Shown piece by piece: positions 1 through 10,122 of a stretch of DNA of 64,000 bases (position 1 is the stretch's first letter; each line of letters begins with the position of its first letter). Below the pieces are notes generated by a model. It did not search any database, was not told the origin of the DNA, and saw only the letters and a program-made list of their open reading frames with translations. A program made the translations under genes and the position numbers. The DNA is from Fremontodendron californicum (lineage: Eukaryota; Streptophyta; Magnoliopsida; Malvales; Malvaceae), in assembly GCA_030761205.1 (NCBI GenBank), contig JAULJL010000001.1, positions 42,263,645 to 42,327,644 on the forward strand. The letters run 5' to 3'.

Positions 1-2
1 TA

Positions 3-860
3 CAAAGAGAGAGGGGTGATGGACTTGCCTGGCCAGTTCGCCTTACTATTGCTGCTGAAACTGCACAAGCCATTGCTCATCTGCACTCTGCTATAGATCC
101 TCCAATATACCATAGAGACATCAAGTCTAGCAACATTCTCCTAGATTACAATTTCAGGTCCAAAGTAGCAGATTTTGGTCTTTCTAGACTTGGAAGAACT
201 GAAATATCCCACATCTCAACAGCCCCTCAAGGAACTCCAGGATACCTTGATCCTCAGTACCATCAAAACTTCCATCTTTCAGACAAAAGCGATGTTTATA
301 GTTTTGGGGTAGTTCTCATTGAGATCATAACAGCACTAAAAGTGGTGGACTTTTCTAGGCCCCCAAATGAAGCTAATTTGGCAGCTGTTGCTACTGACAG
401 AATTAGCAAAGGGCGTTTAGATGAGATCATAGACCCATTCCTAGATCCTAATAGTGATTCTTGGACGTTATCTTCAATCCACAAGGTGGCAGAGCTGGCT
501 TTTAGATGCTTATCATTTCACAGGGACATGAGACCTACAATGATGGAAGTAGCAGTAGAATTGGAACAAGTCAGGCTAAGTAGATGGGTTCCTGCAGAAG
601 AAATTACTTGTGCAGCTTCATCAGGGATATCTCCTTGCTCCTCCTCGTCCAATCTAAGCGAGCAACCATTAAGCATGGAAGTTAATAAGAAGGATGGACT
701 GGAAAATACAGGCCTATTTATGCTTCAGATGACTAATGTTGGTTTTGTGAATTTGATGGAAAAATTGAAGGATAATTCACCAGTATCAGTCCAAGACCCT
801 TGGTTGAGTGAACAAAGCTCACCTTCATCGAGCAGTTTGCTGAATAATGTAACCCATTAA
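3..860 (+). CDS. Wall-associated receptor-like kinase, C-terminal kinase half (WAKL14-like), 5' truncated
   Basis: The open frame enters from the left edge and runs about 285 residues to TAA at 858-860, with no intron. It holds the second half of a Ser/Thr protein kinase: the catalytic loop HRDIKSSNILLD, the DFG motif (VADFGLSRLG), the activation segment ending GTPGYLDPQY, and SDVYSFGVVLIEI (subdomain IX). The RD catalytic loop and the GTPGYLDP signature are typical of wall-associated kinases (WAK/WAKL), which span the plasma membrane and sense cell-wall pectin or related ligands. The wording around the catalytic loop (ETAQAIAHLHS, PIYHRDIKSSN) and the long Ser-rich tail after the kinase (about 90 residues) resemble WAKL14 of Arabidopsis. 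The extracellular galacturonan-binding part, membrane span and N-lobe lie outside the window. The family is sure; the WAKL14 subgroup is an inference. Confidence 0.9.
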   Translation, partial: QRERGDGLAWPVRLTIAAETAQAIAHLHSAIDPPIYHRDIKSSNILLDYNFRSKVADFGLSRLGRTEISHISTAPQGTPGYLDPQYHQNFHLSDKSDVYSFGVVLIEIITALKVVDFSRPPNEANLAAVATDRISKGRLDEIIDPFLDPNSDSWTLSSIHKVAELAFRCLSFHRDMRPTMMEVAVELEQVRLSRWVPAEEITCAASSGISPCSSSSNLSEQPLSMEVNKKDGLENTGLFMLQMTNVGFVNLMEKLKDNSPVSVQDPWLSEQSSPSSSSLLNNVTH

Positions 861-1161
861 CCAGAATTCACTCTTTCTTCAGATTTCAACTTCATCTCGG
901 CCTTTTATCAATGCAAGTACCATAGTTTTGTCCTTCTCTGCATAGTTTCTAAGAGTTCCTGAACCATGCCTAGTGTACATATGTTTATAGACACTACTGA
1001 AAATGTTCCCATTAATGTCTTTTTCTGGCTTTAATGTATCATAAAAAAAATGTTGTTCTAACTTGTGGACATGAAAATTGAGTGAAAGGCGAAAAGAGTA
1101 CAGCTAAAAGAAACAGGCAGATATGTTAGCATTACATTATACAGTTATCAACTACTATATC
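861..1161. other. 3' flank of the WAKL-like kinase gene
   Basis: AT-rich DNA directly after the kinase stop codon, presumably 3' UTR and downstream spacer. No further coding signal is visible before the repeat that begins at about 1162. Confidence 0.5.
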
Positions 1162-2230
1162 CTATGTTACATTGACTCGAGTGCGGGTATCCGATACGGA
1201 TATGTATTTGAGAGTCAGACTCGTCATTTGCTCAATGTTTTGGACTTGAGGAGTCGGCTAAAAAGTGTCCAAAAATAAGATACGGGTACGGGATCCTTAC
1301 AAAACTTTATAAGGAATATAATAATACTACTTGTATAAATTAGAAATTTTGAAAAATCAAATTTGACTCTAACAAAATCTTGTGTTTGTAAGATCTAGTA
1401 TGAAAAGATAAAAACAATTTGGGCCTATCTTATCCTAAAACCAACAGCTCATTTTTTCTTTCATTTTTTAAATGGGCTTATGATGACTATGGGCTTGTAT
1501 TGTCATTTTTCTGTTTTAATAAAAAAGCCAAAAACTAATTATTAAAAGTCAAAAATCACAAAAACTAACCACGTGCACCAATTATCTGTCATATGTCTAT
1601 CTATCTTATATAAAATCTTCTGGTTTCTTTTTCTTCCTTCTCTTCTCTATAACAACTTTTGTTTTTGGATAATCAGAATTTTATTTATCCAAAAAAAACA
1701 GTGCAAAATTGCTACATCAAAATTGTACTAGCTTTTTAGCTAGGATCAATACAAATATGAAACAATCAAGATATAAGTATGGATCTACTAAAGCCCCAAG
1801 CTGTACAAAGAGAGCTATTTATAGTATCAGCATCAAATTTCTTTAATCTTGCTAGTATAAACCTTACCTCCTCCTTTATTAATCCTTGAACTTGCAAGGG
1901 GATTTTCTAGAGATTACCATGAATTCGATTGTTTCTTTCTCTCAACACATGGTAGATAAGAGCATTCCAAGAATTGAGATAACAATTTCATCTCCTTGTT
2001 ATTATTTATCCTCTTATTCTTGATCCTCTTTCTCTCTCTATCTTTCCAGAAGTTCCTCTTTTTTTCGTGATACCATCTGATTATCTATATTTTGTTAAAT
2101 TTTTGAATTGAGTTTTTCTTATTTGTAGCTTACATGAGAGCCGCTCGGACTCGTATTTCACACTCGAACCCGTGTCGTGTCGTATCGTCACGGGTATGGG
2201 CTATAAAATGTCGGAGTCCATATAACACAG
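1162..2230. mobile_element. Non-autonomous DNA transposon (hAT-like), CTATGTT-ended family, long copy
   Basis: The segment begins CTATGTTACATTGACTCG and ends with a sequence whose complement is CTGTGTTATATGGACTCC, an imperfect inverted terminal repeat matching at about 14 of 18 positions. It is flanked by ACTATATC (1154-1161) on the left and GCTATATC (2231-2238) on the right, an 8-bp target duplication with one change. Near both ends lie degenerate motifs of the type CGGGTATCCG and CGTGTCGTGTCGTATCG. No transposase frame is seen in the 1.07 kb body. A much shorter relative with a perfect duplication lies at 23258-23438. An 8-bp duplication is the hallmark of the hAT superfamily; assignment rests on that and on the ends. 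Confidence 0.6.
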
Positions 2231-2238
2231 GCTATATC

Positions 2239-3595
2239 AACCTCCTTGGGCCTTGAATCTGGTTTTCCTTTTTTTTGGAAATTTTAGGTCTGCTCTGCTA
2301 AATGAAAAGCTCGGTTATCTTAGTCGGATTTAGAGTTTAGGATTAAAAAAAAGATATATTTATTAGAAGGAAAAAATCATGATTTATAAGTCCAATAACT
2401 ATTTTATCTTTTTTTCAATATGAGATTCGTAACATTTTCTCCATCCAAATTTACAATGTTTTCGTAACATTTTCAAGCCTATCTCAATTCTGATGTCTCT
2501 AGTGAAAACCCACATCAATAAAAAATTAAATAAATTCTGATATCCTTGTAAAAAAGGCACACATCCAAACTCCTTATATTATGTTCCGTTCAAAGACTAA
2601 TTATTTAAAGACTTTTATTTTTTGCGAATAATTTTTTAAAGACTTGGAAGATGCTTAAAATTTTTTTATCTGATCAAACAAAAGTAAGGTATGAGAATCT
2701 ATTATATAGATATATATATATATATATATCATATTATCATACGTGTAATATAAATATTCTAATGTGACATGGATATTCAAATATCTCATTACAGAAATTT
2801 GATCGAAAAGAACCCGTCTTGCAATCAAATTATCTAAAAATGTCAACTTAATTACTTTGTTTCATACGTCCACCCATTTCTGTAGTATATATTTTCTGCT
2901 TTCCAAATTGCAAAAGCTGAGCATCAGGAGAAGCACCCGATCGACCGACCTAGTCCGCTTGCAAAGTTGAAGAAAGCAAGCATACCTTCCTTCAGCTGAA
3001 CCAGAGACAATGAACATAGACAAATACAGTTCTGAAAAAAGACCCCATTTCACCCACCCTTTTTTTTATTATTATTTTTATTTGCTGTGTGCACGTGGGT
3101 AAGCTTGATTTTATTAATTAAACCCAGAAATAAAAGTCGATTTAAGTTGCCAGACTCAAAGTCCAAGTTCAAACCAAACAAAAATCACCTGTCTCAGTGT
3201 CTGTCTAACAAGTAATAAGAAAGAAGACAGAAGCCAGAAGCCAAATTAGACAAAGATTTTGCTAACCAAAATTAGTTAACATTAAATAATAATATTCTTT
3301 TATTAAATATGTTAATTGACTGCTGGTTTTCAAATTCTACCAGCTTTTATCCATAACCCTTCTTTTGTATAATAATAAATAGATATGTTATTTTTTAGCA
3401 AAAATAAGATACCTTCTATTTTATTTTATTTTTAATGAAAATTGAGATTTTATTTATTTAACAAAAGTCATATTGCAATGCAACAAATAATAGGAAGTAA
3501 ATTTACCAACAATCCTTTTCATGGTAACATATTACATTATTAACTTGCCAAATTTAATTACCATTGAGGAACCTAAAAATTATTATCTCTAAATT
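2239..3595. other. AT-rich intergenic spacer
   Basis: No gene is supported here. The segment contains a (TA)n microsatellite at about 2711-2729 and several long A/T runs. The short open frames on the minus strand lack codon bias or recognisable motifs. Confidence 0.5.
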
Positions 3596-5194
3596 CTAAA
3601 AGCTTGCTCTCTTCAATGACGTTATCGTGACGGCAGCCCCCAAGGGCGATTTACCGACTTCGATCTCAAACGAATCGTAACGTCTGAACAGTTCCACCAC
3701 AAAGAGTCTTGACATCAGCACAACGAAATCCTTGCCGGCACACTGTTTGTTTCCCAACGTTGGATGCTCACTCTCGGGTCCATTCGACCAAAGCACGTGC
3801 TTTAACAGCTTCTCCCCATCTTCACCCATGAACCTGTCCGGGACAAACTCCTCGGATCTCTCAAATATTTTCGGGTCTTTCGTCGCAAAAGGTTGGAACC
3901 CATACAACATCTCTCCTTCTTTCACTTCATAAACGGCGTCGTGGCTCTCGATCAAAAGATCTTTCTTTGCTTTCCCGTACTGTGCCGGGACAGGAGGTTC
4001 GATCCGGAACCCTTCGTATACAACGGATTTCATCAATGGCATCTGTTCCATGGCAGCCATACTGAGTTTCCCACCGTTGGATCTGATGGTTGATCTGATC
4101 TCCTGTGCTAATTCAGTATGTACTTTCACTCCAGCTCTTCCAATCCATTTAAGCATGTTGGGGAAGAAAATTTTCATGCCACCGAAGGAATTAAAGCACG
4201 TGGCGAATAACAGATTATGACAAGCTTCTTCTCGTGAAATACCCAATTTCTCTGCTTCATCTTGGACGAAACCAGACGACTCGTAGAAAAAATCGTAGAG
4301 TCTTTGGTAATCTTTTTTAACAAGGAACGCCGGAAGAGGAAAAGTATGGAGTAAAAGTTCTTCAACATATTTTGGGAGACCAAGAGAGAGAACAGGACCG
4401 AGTTGAAACATTACCCATTTACTAATCAAGCTCGGAGCATCAACTCCTAGTTTAGTATCAGGCGGGTTTGAACCAAAGAAAGTCCGAGCCAAGAAGTTAA
4501 ACGCAGCTTGTTCACTAGGTTTCTGAAAACTGCTTTTGCCTTTCTCAGCAAGTTCTTTTTCCAAAGTTTCAAATAACTCAGTGTAACAGGCTTCAAACTC
4601 AGGCAACACTTTATCTCTGCTAGACTTTAAGAGAAAAAAGAGAAGTTGTTTGAGCTTGGCGTGTTTGGGCTCGGAAGGGTCGAGGTATGAGAGGATTCGA
4701 TACCCGCCGGTAAGGTCGGTTGAAGGCATGTAAGTACCAGTGAAAAGGTCTTTTTTTTCAACTTTAGACACATCAAAAAGAACAGGGAAACTCTTACCGT
4801 CGAGTAGAGCGACAACCTTTGGGTTAGAAGCGATGAAAGGACCAGGTGGCATGTTGGTTCGAATCACCGTTGACTGGTATTTCTGGATTTTCGAATTAAA
4901 AAACTCAACTCGACCTTGGTTATAGAAATAATCAAGTCGGTCTTTGATAGGACCAACAAAAGGAAGCCCATAATTCCCTGGAATTTTCTTCAACGGAAGC
5001 TTGGTTTCTCCAGGCTCTGAAACAGTCACCGACGGCGCTGGTACAGATGGTTTCTCTGACAGTAAGACTCTAATCGGCCGAACAATAACACGACGAGAAG
5101 ACAACCTAGTCGATATTGACGACGATGACAATGATTTGTTTGGTGAATTAAACTGTAATTGAACAGAAGTAAAAGGTAAAGAAGTAGAAGCCAT
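3596..5194 (-). CDS. AOS: Allene oxide synthase, chloroplastic (CYP74A)
   Basis: A single exon of 532 codons. The enzyme dehydrates 13-hydroperoxy-octadecatrienoic acid to an unstable allene oxide, the first committed step of jasmonate synthesis in plastids. The first 45 or so residues are rich in Ser and Arg and poor in acidic residues, as in a chloroplast transit peptide. The mature part starts near IPGNYGLPFVGP (71-82). CYP74 landmarks are present: LFTGTYMPST (150-159), whose Phe separates AOS from hydroperoxide lyases in mutagenesis of the Arabidopsis enzyme; the atypical I-helix FNSFGGMKIF (334-343) in place of the oxygen-activating P450 motif; ExxR at 394-397; and the haem loop GNKQCAGKDF with Cys485. 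The length equals that of usual AOS proteins, and the absence of introns is normal for the family. The start is the first ATG of the frame and gives a full transit peptide. Expression is probably wound- and jasmonate-inducible, as is known of the family. Confidence 0.97.
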   Translation of the reverse strand: MASTSLPFTSVQLQFNSPNKSLSSSSISTRLSSRRVIVRPIRVLLSEKPSVPAPSVTVSEPGETKLPLKKIPGNYGLPFVGPIKDRLDYFYNQGRVEFFNSKIQKYQSTVIRTNMPPGPFIASNPKVVALLDGKSFPVLFDVSKVEKKDLFTGTYMPSTDLTGGYRILSYLDPSEPKHAKLKQLLFFLLKSSRDKVLPEFEACYTELFETLEKELAEKGKSSFQKPSEQAAFNFLARTFFGSNPPDTKLGVDAPSLISKWVMFQLGPVLSLGLPKYVEELLLHTFPLPAFLVKKDYQRLYDFFYESSGFVQDEAEKLGISREEACHNLLFATCFNSFGGMKIFFPNMLKWIGRAGVKVHTELAQEIRSTIRSNGGKLSMAAMEQMPLMKSVVYEGFRIEPPVPAQYGKAKKDLLIESHDAVYEVKEGEMLYGFQPFATKDPKIFERSEEFVPDRFMGEDGEKLLKHVLWSNGPESEHPTLGNKQCAGKDFVVLMSRLFVVELFRRYDSFEIEVGKSPLGAAVTITSLKRASF

Positions 5195-5320
5195 GAGGAT
5201 CGGCTAACAATTAGTAATTTCTTCCAAGATAGTTATGGCTTATGATGTTGTAAAGGGAAATTAATCAAAAAGTAAAGGGCTTCCGAAAGGTGAAGTGGAT
5301 TGCAAGTGGAGGGGAAAGTC

Positions 5321-5330
5321 TTTATTTATA
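5321..5330 (-). promoter_or_regulatory. TATA box of the AOS gene
   Basis: Read on the minus strand this is TATAAATAAA, about 127 bases upstream of the AOS start codon. That would place the transcription start near 5290-5300 and give a 5' UTR of about 100 bases. It is a sequence match only. Confidence 0.6.
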
Positions 5331-8300
5331 GCAGTGGCCTGGCCATTGGCCAACAACATCAGATCCAGCCGTGAAAGGTGTGCAATATTTGGAGTTGAAT
5401 CATCTACTTTATGTTTGGCTTTATCTTGAGCGGCAAAAATCTTTTACTTTCCTCGATAATTTCCGTTTTTCAATAGGCATGTGTTCGTCTTCAGACACGT
5501 CTGCTTTGTTAGAACAAATTTCTTCTGCCAAAATAAATTTTTAATATATTTATAAATAATTAATTAATTGATAAATTTATAATATAGGACATAAAAAAAA
5601 AAAAAAAAACAGAAAATAAACACACAGGATATCTATTCGCTTTGTTATTGTAATAACTAGGTATGGAGGCGGTCACTCAAAAAAGCTAGGTACGGAGGCA
5701 TACTATTATTAAAACTGAATCCTAACGAATTCAGTTAAATTTTTTTAAAATTTTTATTTTTATTTTTTAGTAAAGATAAAAAAAATTATTATATATTATT
5801 TTTGAGAAATTTTTTAGGCCTATGTAATCATTTAAAAAAAAAAGGTAATGTCAATTTTGATATAATTAATAGTTATATATCATATTCCAAACAAATATTT
5901 AGCATTTTATTTTATAGATTTAATAATTTGTGTATGTGTATCGTATTTTATATATTTTTTTAATTTCAATCATATAAATATAAGCATTTTACAGATTATT
6001 AAATGTGTTAAAATTCTAAAAATGATTACGATACGTGTATGTACGATGTTAATCATGTTAATCATATTTAAATGTATTATATCATATTTATTATATTATT
6101 TTTCGTATTTATTAAGAATATGATATTCATATCGTATTTTTTATATCTTATTCAAAATTTATAAATCTAATTTAGGACTATGTTTCCCCTGTTTCTTGAA
6201 ACTAAAAAGGGAAATTAGATTAAATATCCAATTCAGCTTTTATTTTAAAATTTCCTATCTATTATTGATCATGAAGAGGTTTTATCAGTGCCACGGATCA
6301 TGTCTACATCTTGGCCACCCCATGGTCCCAATCTTCAATTATAGAGCTGAGCTAAATGTCCTATTTTTGGACGGACATTTTAAAACTTTTATCCCCTTCG
6401 ATTAACAAGAAAATAAAACAATATCTATTGACAACCTTTTACCATTAACGATGCATAGTCAGGGGAAAAAAAGAGACGACTTTTTTTCTTTTTTATCTTC
6501 TTTGTTTATGAATTTGAGACTAAAACTTCACTTTCTAGGCATTTTCGTACATGAATTCGCACGTTTTACAGCCATATAAACCCTGAATTTGTTTGGCTGG
6601 TCAACGCGATAAATAGTTTAGGAAGAAACTGGTAGTTTGACTGCCCTATCTTCCGTGTCAAATAGCACGTGAATCGTGATTAAATATGTTCACGAATTAA
6701 ATTATTAGTTAGATTCAATAATTTAGTTTAAATTAAACTGGTTTAATTTAACAGCAATAACAAAATTAATATTTTTAATTTGAAAAGAAAAAAAATATAT
6801 TTAATTTTTGAATGAAATTATATATTTTTTATTTATCTAAATTTATATAGTTATTATAAAATTTTAAGAATTTTGGGAGGGGACCGTCTCCGTCCCTTAG
6901 TTCTGTACATGGTCCTGTGACTTAAGCCCGCAGGCCATGCGCCCATGGCCAATCAACACAACAAGAAGGACCGTGGTTGTTCAAAAAAATTGACAAAACG
7001 TTGACCAAAAATGAAATGGTAATACAAAAGATATTAGCCTAATATTTTTCTATTAGATTTTATTAACGTATGTCTTAAGAATATTTTTTAAAATTAGTTA
7101 ATTTATTATTTATAATAAAAATATTATATTAAATATAAAAATTAATAATTTTATTTATGATTTTTAATATATTAAATAAAAATATTATTATATATAATAA
7201 TCTTAAAAAATATTACACTCTTAGCAAAATCTTTTTTCATTTGAAAAAGTTGAAGGGTCAAACTCAAAGGATACAGTCCAAATTCAAACAACTGCTGCTG
7301 CTGTCCGACCAATCACCCTGGATTACGGCTGGTTCTCACTGCCGCCCAAATTTGACATACATTTTCACGTGACTTATTCTTTATTTTTTTATTTTTTTTT
7401 TTTTTTTTTTTTTGATAAGTGACTTATTCTTTATTGTTTTTATTCTCTCGTTTTTTTTTAATTATATTCTATTTTAATGATACTCCAATGTGTCAAACAG
7501 TGGATTAAGTGTTTTTAATTTTCACGAGCGATATATTTTTAAAATTTGAAGTTATTAAATATTGAAATTAAAATTTTATTATACTAACTTTATTAATTTA
7601 TTTTAATATGTGGTAATCCTCTAATCCTATTGATGGAGGTTAAAAATTTTAATGACGCTGTATTGGATATTTTCCAACAAACATATATTAGTACAAATTT
7701 AAAAAGCAAGAGTATTACGTTGAATATATAGTTTAGACGAAAATTCATAGTAAATATTTTTTCTTAACTAATTATTTTCATTAGAAATTTTGTGAAAAAT
7801 AAATAGTTTTATTATCTATATTAATATTAAATTTTTTGATTGAATTTTGTGTCACGAACTCACGAGTCAAATGACACTAACTCAATTATGAAAATTATCA
7901 AAAAAATATTATAATTAATGTAAAATTAATAATATTTATGTTTTTTAAATTTTTTATAAAATATATTTTTTATTTTAAAAATTAAAAATTAAAAAATAAT
8001 CACTTTTAAAAAAAATAAAAAGAAAAAGAAAATTAAAAATATACTATTTTTAGAAAAAATTAAAAAGGAAAGTTTTAAAATTTTTTTTAATTAATTAATT
8101 TTAAATGATGTATTTAAAGAGGTAGGTCCGCACATTGAGTCACGGGTCGATTTAGGATTCGTACCCGATCCGCTAGGGAAAAAAAGAAAAAAAATGAAAA
8201 AACGAACTTGCTGCTAACCTACTAGAGAACATCAATCATACGAGAGAATAAGATACAAACAATAATTTTATTTTCTTATTTATTATTTTTTAGCTCCTAT

Positions 8301-8638
8301 AAATAAAAATATACAACATACAATAAAGTCTAAATATTTTTAAATATATATTTATAAATAACATTTGAAAATACATTTATATTACGTAATTTATAAATAA
8401 ACAATTAACATAGATTTAATTTTCATAATTAATAAAATATTATTATATTATTATAATTTTAAAATAAAAATTAAATAAATTATTATTATTTAATAAAATA
8501 TAATTTAAAATTAATTTATTATTATTAATTAATTAAAAATTTTATAAAAAATTTAAAATATCCAAGCGAAATCTTTTTTCTAGTTTATTAATTAATAGGC
8601 AAGAGGCAAATAGATAGGAATTGAATGCGTGGGAACTA
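5331..8638. other. Gene-free AT-rich spacer upstream of AOS
   Basis: About 3.3 kb of AT-rich DNA with long A/T homopolymers. I see no coding exon. CACGTG cores (G-box type) occur near 6666 and 7364, too far from AOS to claim as its elements. The short open frames at 6196-6405 and 7157-7372 have AT-driven composition and no motifs. Confidence 0.5.
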
Positions 8639-8646
8639 CATCAAAT
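8639..8646. repeat. Left 8-bp target-site duplication of the hAT element
   Basis: CATCAAAT, repeated exactly at 10115-10122 on the other side of the element. Confidence 0.9.
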
Positions 8647-8744
8647 TAGAGGTGGCAAAATGAACTCGAATCCGAAAATCCGCTCAGAAAAATCCGAATC
8701 CGAACCCGCCCAAACCCGATTTGACTAAAAAGTCAAAAACTCGA

Positions 8745-8850
8745 ACCCGAAAAAACCCGAACCCGAATGGGCCCGAACCCGAATGGACCCGAACCCGAAT
8801 GAGCCCGAACCCGAATGGACCCGAACCCGAGACCGGCCCGAACCCGAATT
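8745..8850. repeat. Left subterminal tandem array (16-bp CCCGAACCCGAATNNN units)
   Basis: About six degenerate copies of a 16-bp unit, itself two CCCGAA hexamers plus a 4-base spacer that varies among TGGG, TGGA and TGAG. It lies about 100 bp inside the left end of the hAT element. Confidence 0.85.
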
Positions 8851-9897
8851 TAATACTAAAAATAAAAATAATCAAATTGCAATTAATTTTTTTTTTTTAC
8901 AAAGCAATAACTTTAATTATTAATTTTATTCTAATTTTTTTTTAAATAATTTAATTAAATTTTAAATTTTAAAATTTAATATTATATATATATATGATGA
9001 AATAATAATTTTATCAAAATGTAAATTATATTTTGTACTTATAAGTTATAACTTTAACGTCTCATATCATGATGAATTTACAATCTAAATATTTTAAATT
9101 CTTGAAAATTTTAGAGATGTGAAAAAAAATTTGACAATAATTCAATTATTCTTTAAGGGTAAAAAATTTTGATAATAATTCAATTATTTTGGCCTTTTGG
9201 GTTATACTTATACGGTTAGGTTAGGGTGGGTTTAATTGGATTTATGGCTTTCATGGGATTTTATTTTAGCGGGTGGGTTTAATGGAGTTTTGGATTTTAT
9301 GGCCTTTTGGTTTTGGGTATATTTATTATATATTAATAAATAATCATATTAATTATATATTTATTACTTATAATTTAAATATAAATTATATTTTTTTAGT
9401 ACTACTTTATAATTTATACTTTATACTGATGAAAAAAATATAAGTACTCGATATATATATATATATATATATCTTGACTATAAGCATAAATTTTTTGCAT
9501 TTTATAAGTATATAAACAAATAGATGAAGGCCAGAATTTATTTTTAAAAGTTTTTTATTTTATAGTGAATATAAATTATAATGTATTTATATTTTGAAAT
9601 TCGAGTTCATCAAATCAATTATTTTAAATATCAATATGATTAATTTATAATATATCATATTTTTTATAGTAAATTATTTCAAAATTTGATTTTATGTAAC
9701 AAATTAATTTCTTATTCTTTTGGTGCTAACAAATATTAATTTTAAAAAATAAATATAATTAAAAATATCATATAATAGCAAAAGTATAAAAATAATAATA
9801 AATTAATAATTTGTTTTTAGATATAAATATTTAAGTTACGTAAAAATGATTACATCTAATATAAAATAAAATGATGTAAAACATACCCGAACACAGA

Positions 9898-10090
9898 TCG
9901 AACCCGAATGGGCCCGAACCCGAATGGACCCGAACCCGAATGGGCCCGAACCCGAATGGACCCGAACCCGAATGAGCCCGAACCCGAATTGACCCGAACC
10001 CGAATGAGCCCGAACCCGAATGGACCCGAACCCGAATGAGCCCGAACCCGAATGAACCCGAACCCGAATGAACCCGACCCGAACCCGTCC
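9898..10090. repeat. Right subterminal tandem array (16-bp CCCGAACCCGAATNNN units)
   Basis: About eleven to twelve copies of the same 16-bp unit as at the left end, in direct orientation, running nearly up to the right terminal repeat. The last units are degraded (CCCGACCCGAACCCGTCC). Confidence 0.85.
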
Positions 10091-10114
10091 GAACCCGCCC
10101 AATTGCCACCTCTA

Positions 10115-10122
10115 CATCAAAT
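10115..10122. repeat. Right 8-bp target-site duplication of the hAT element
   Basis: CATCAAAT, identical to 8639-8646. Confidence 0.9.

Larger units (their letters stand above)
8647..10114. mobile_element. Complete non-autonomous hAT transposon with 16-bp subterminal repeat arrays
   Basis: The element starts TAGAGGTGGCAA and ends TTGCCACCTCTA, a perfect 12-bp terminal inverted repeat, and sits between perfect 8-bp duplications CATCAAAT. Both features are diagnostic of the hAT superfamily. It is 1468 bp long and has no transposase frame, so it must have been moved in trans. Inside each end lies an array of degenerate 16-bp units of the type CCCGAACCCGAATGGG (about 8745-8850 and 9898-10090). 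The arrays lie in the same orientation at both ends rather than mirrored. Between them is about 1 kb of very AT-rich DNA. The arrays create spurious minus-strand open frames with RVRVHSGSGPFGFG-type repeats; these are not genes. Confidence 0.9.

Noticed and set aside
6196..6405. 69-codon plus-strand frame upstream of AOS
   Set aside because: No motif, AT-driven composition, no splice partner and no promoter signal.
9831..10109. Overlapping minus-strand frames encoding RVRVHSGSGPFGFG-type repeat proteins
   Set aside because: They are by-products of the 16-bp tandem array in the hAT element; the unit is not a multiple of three and all frames give similar words. The frames at 8684-8945 have the same cause.
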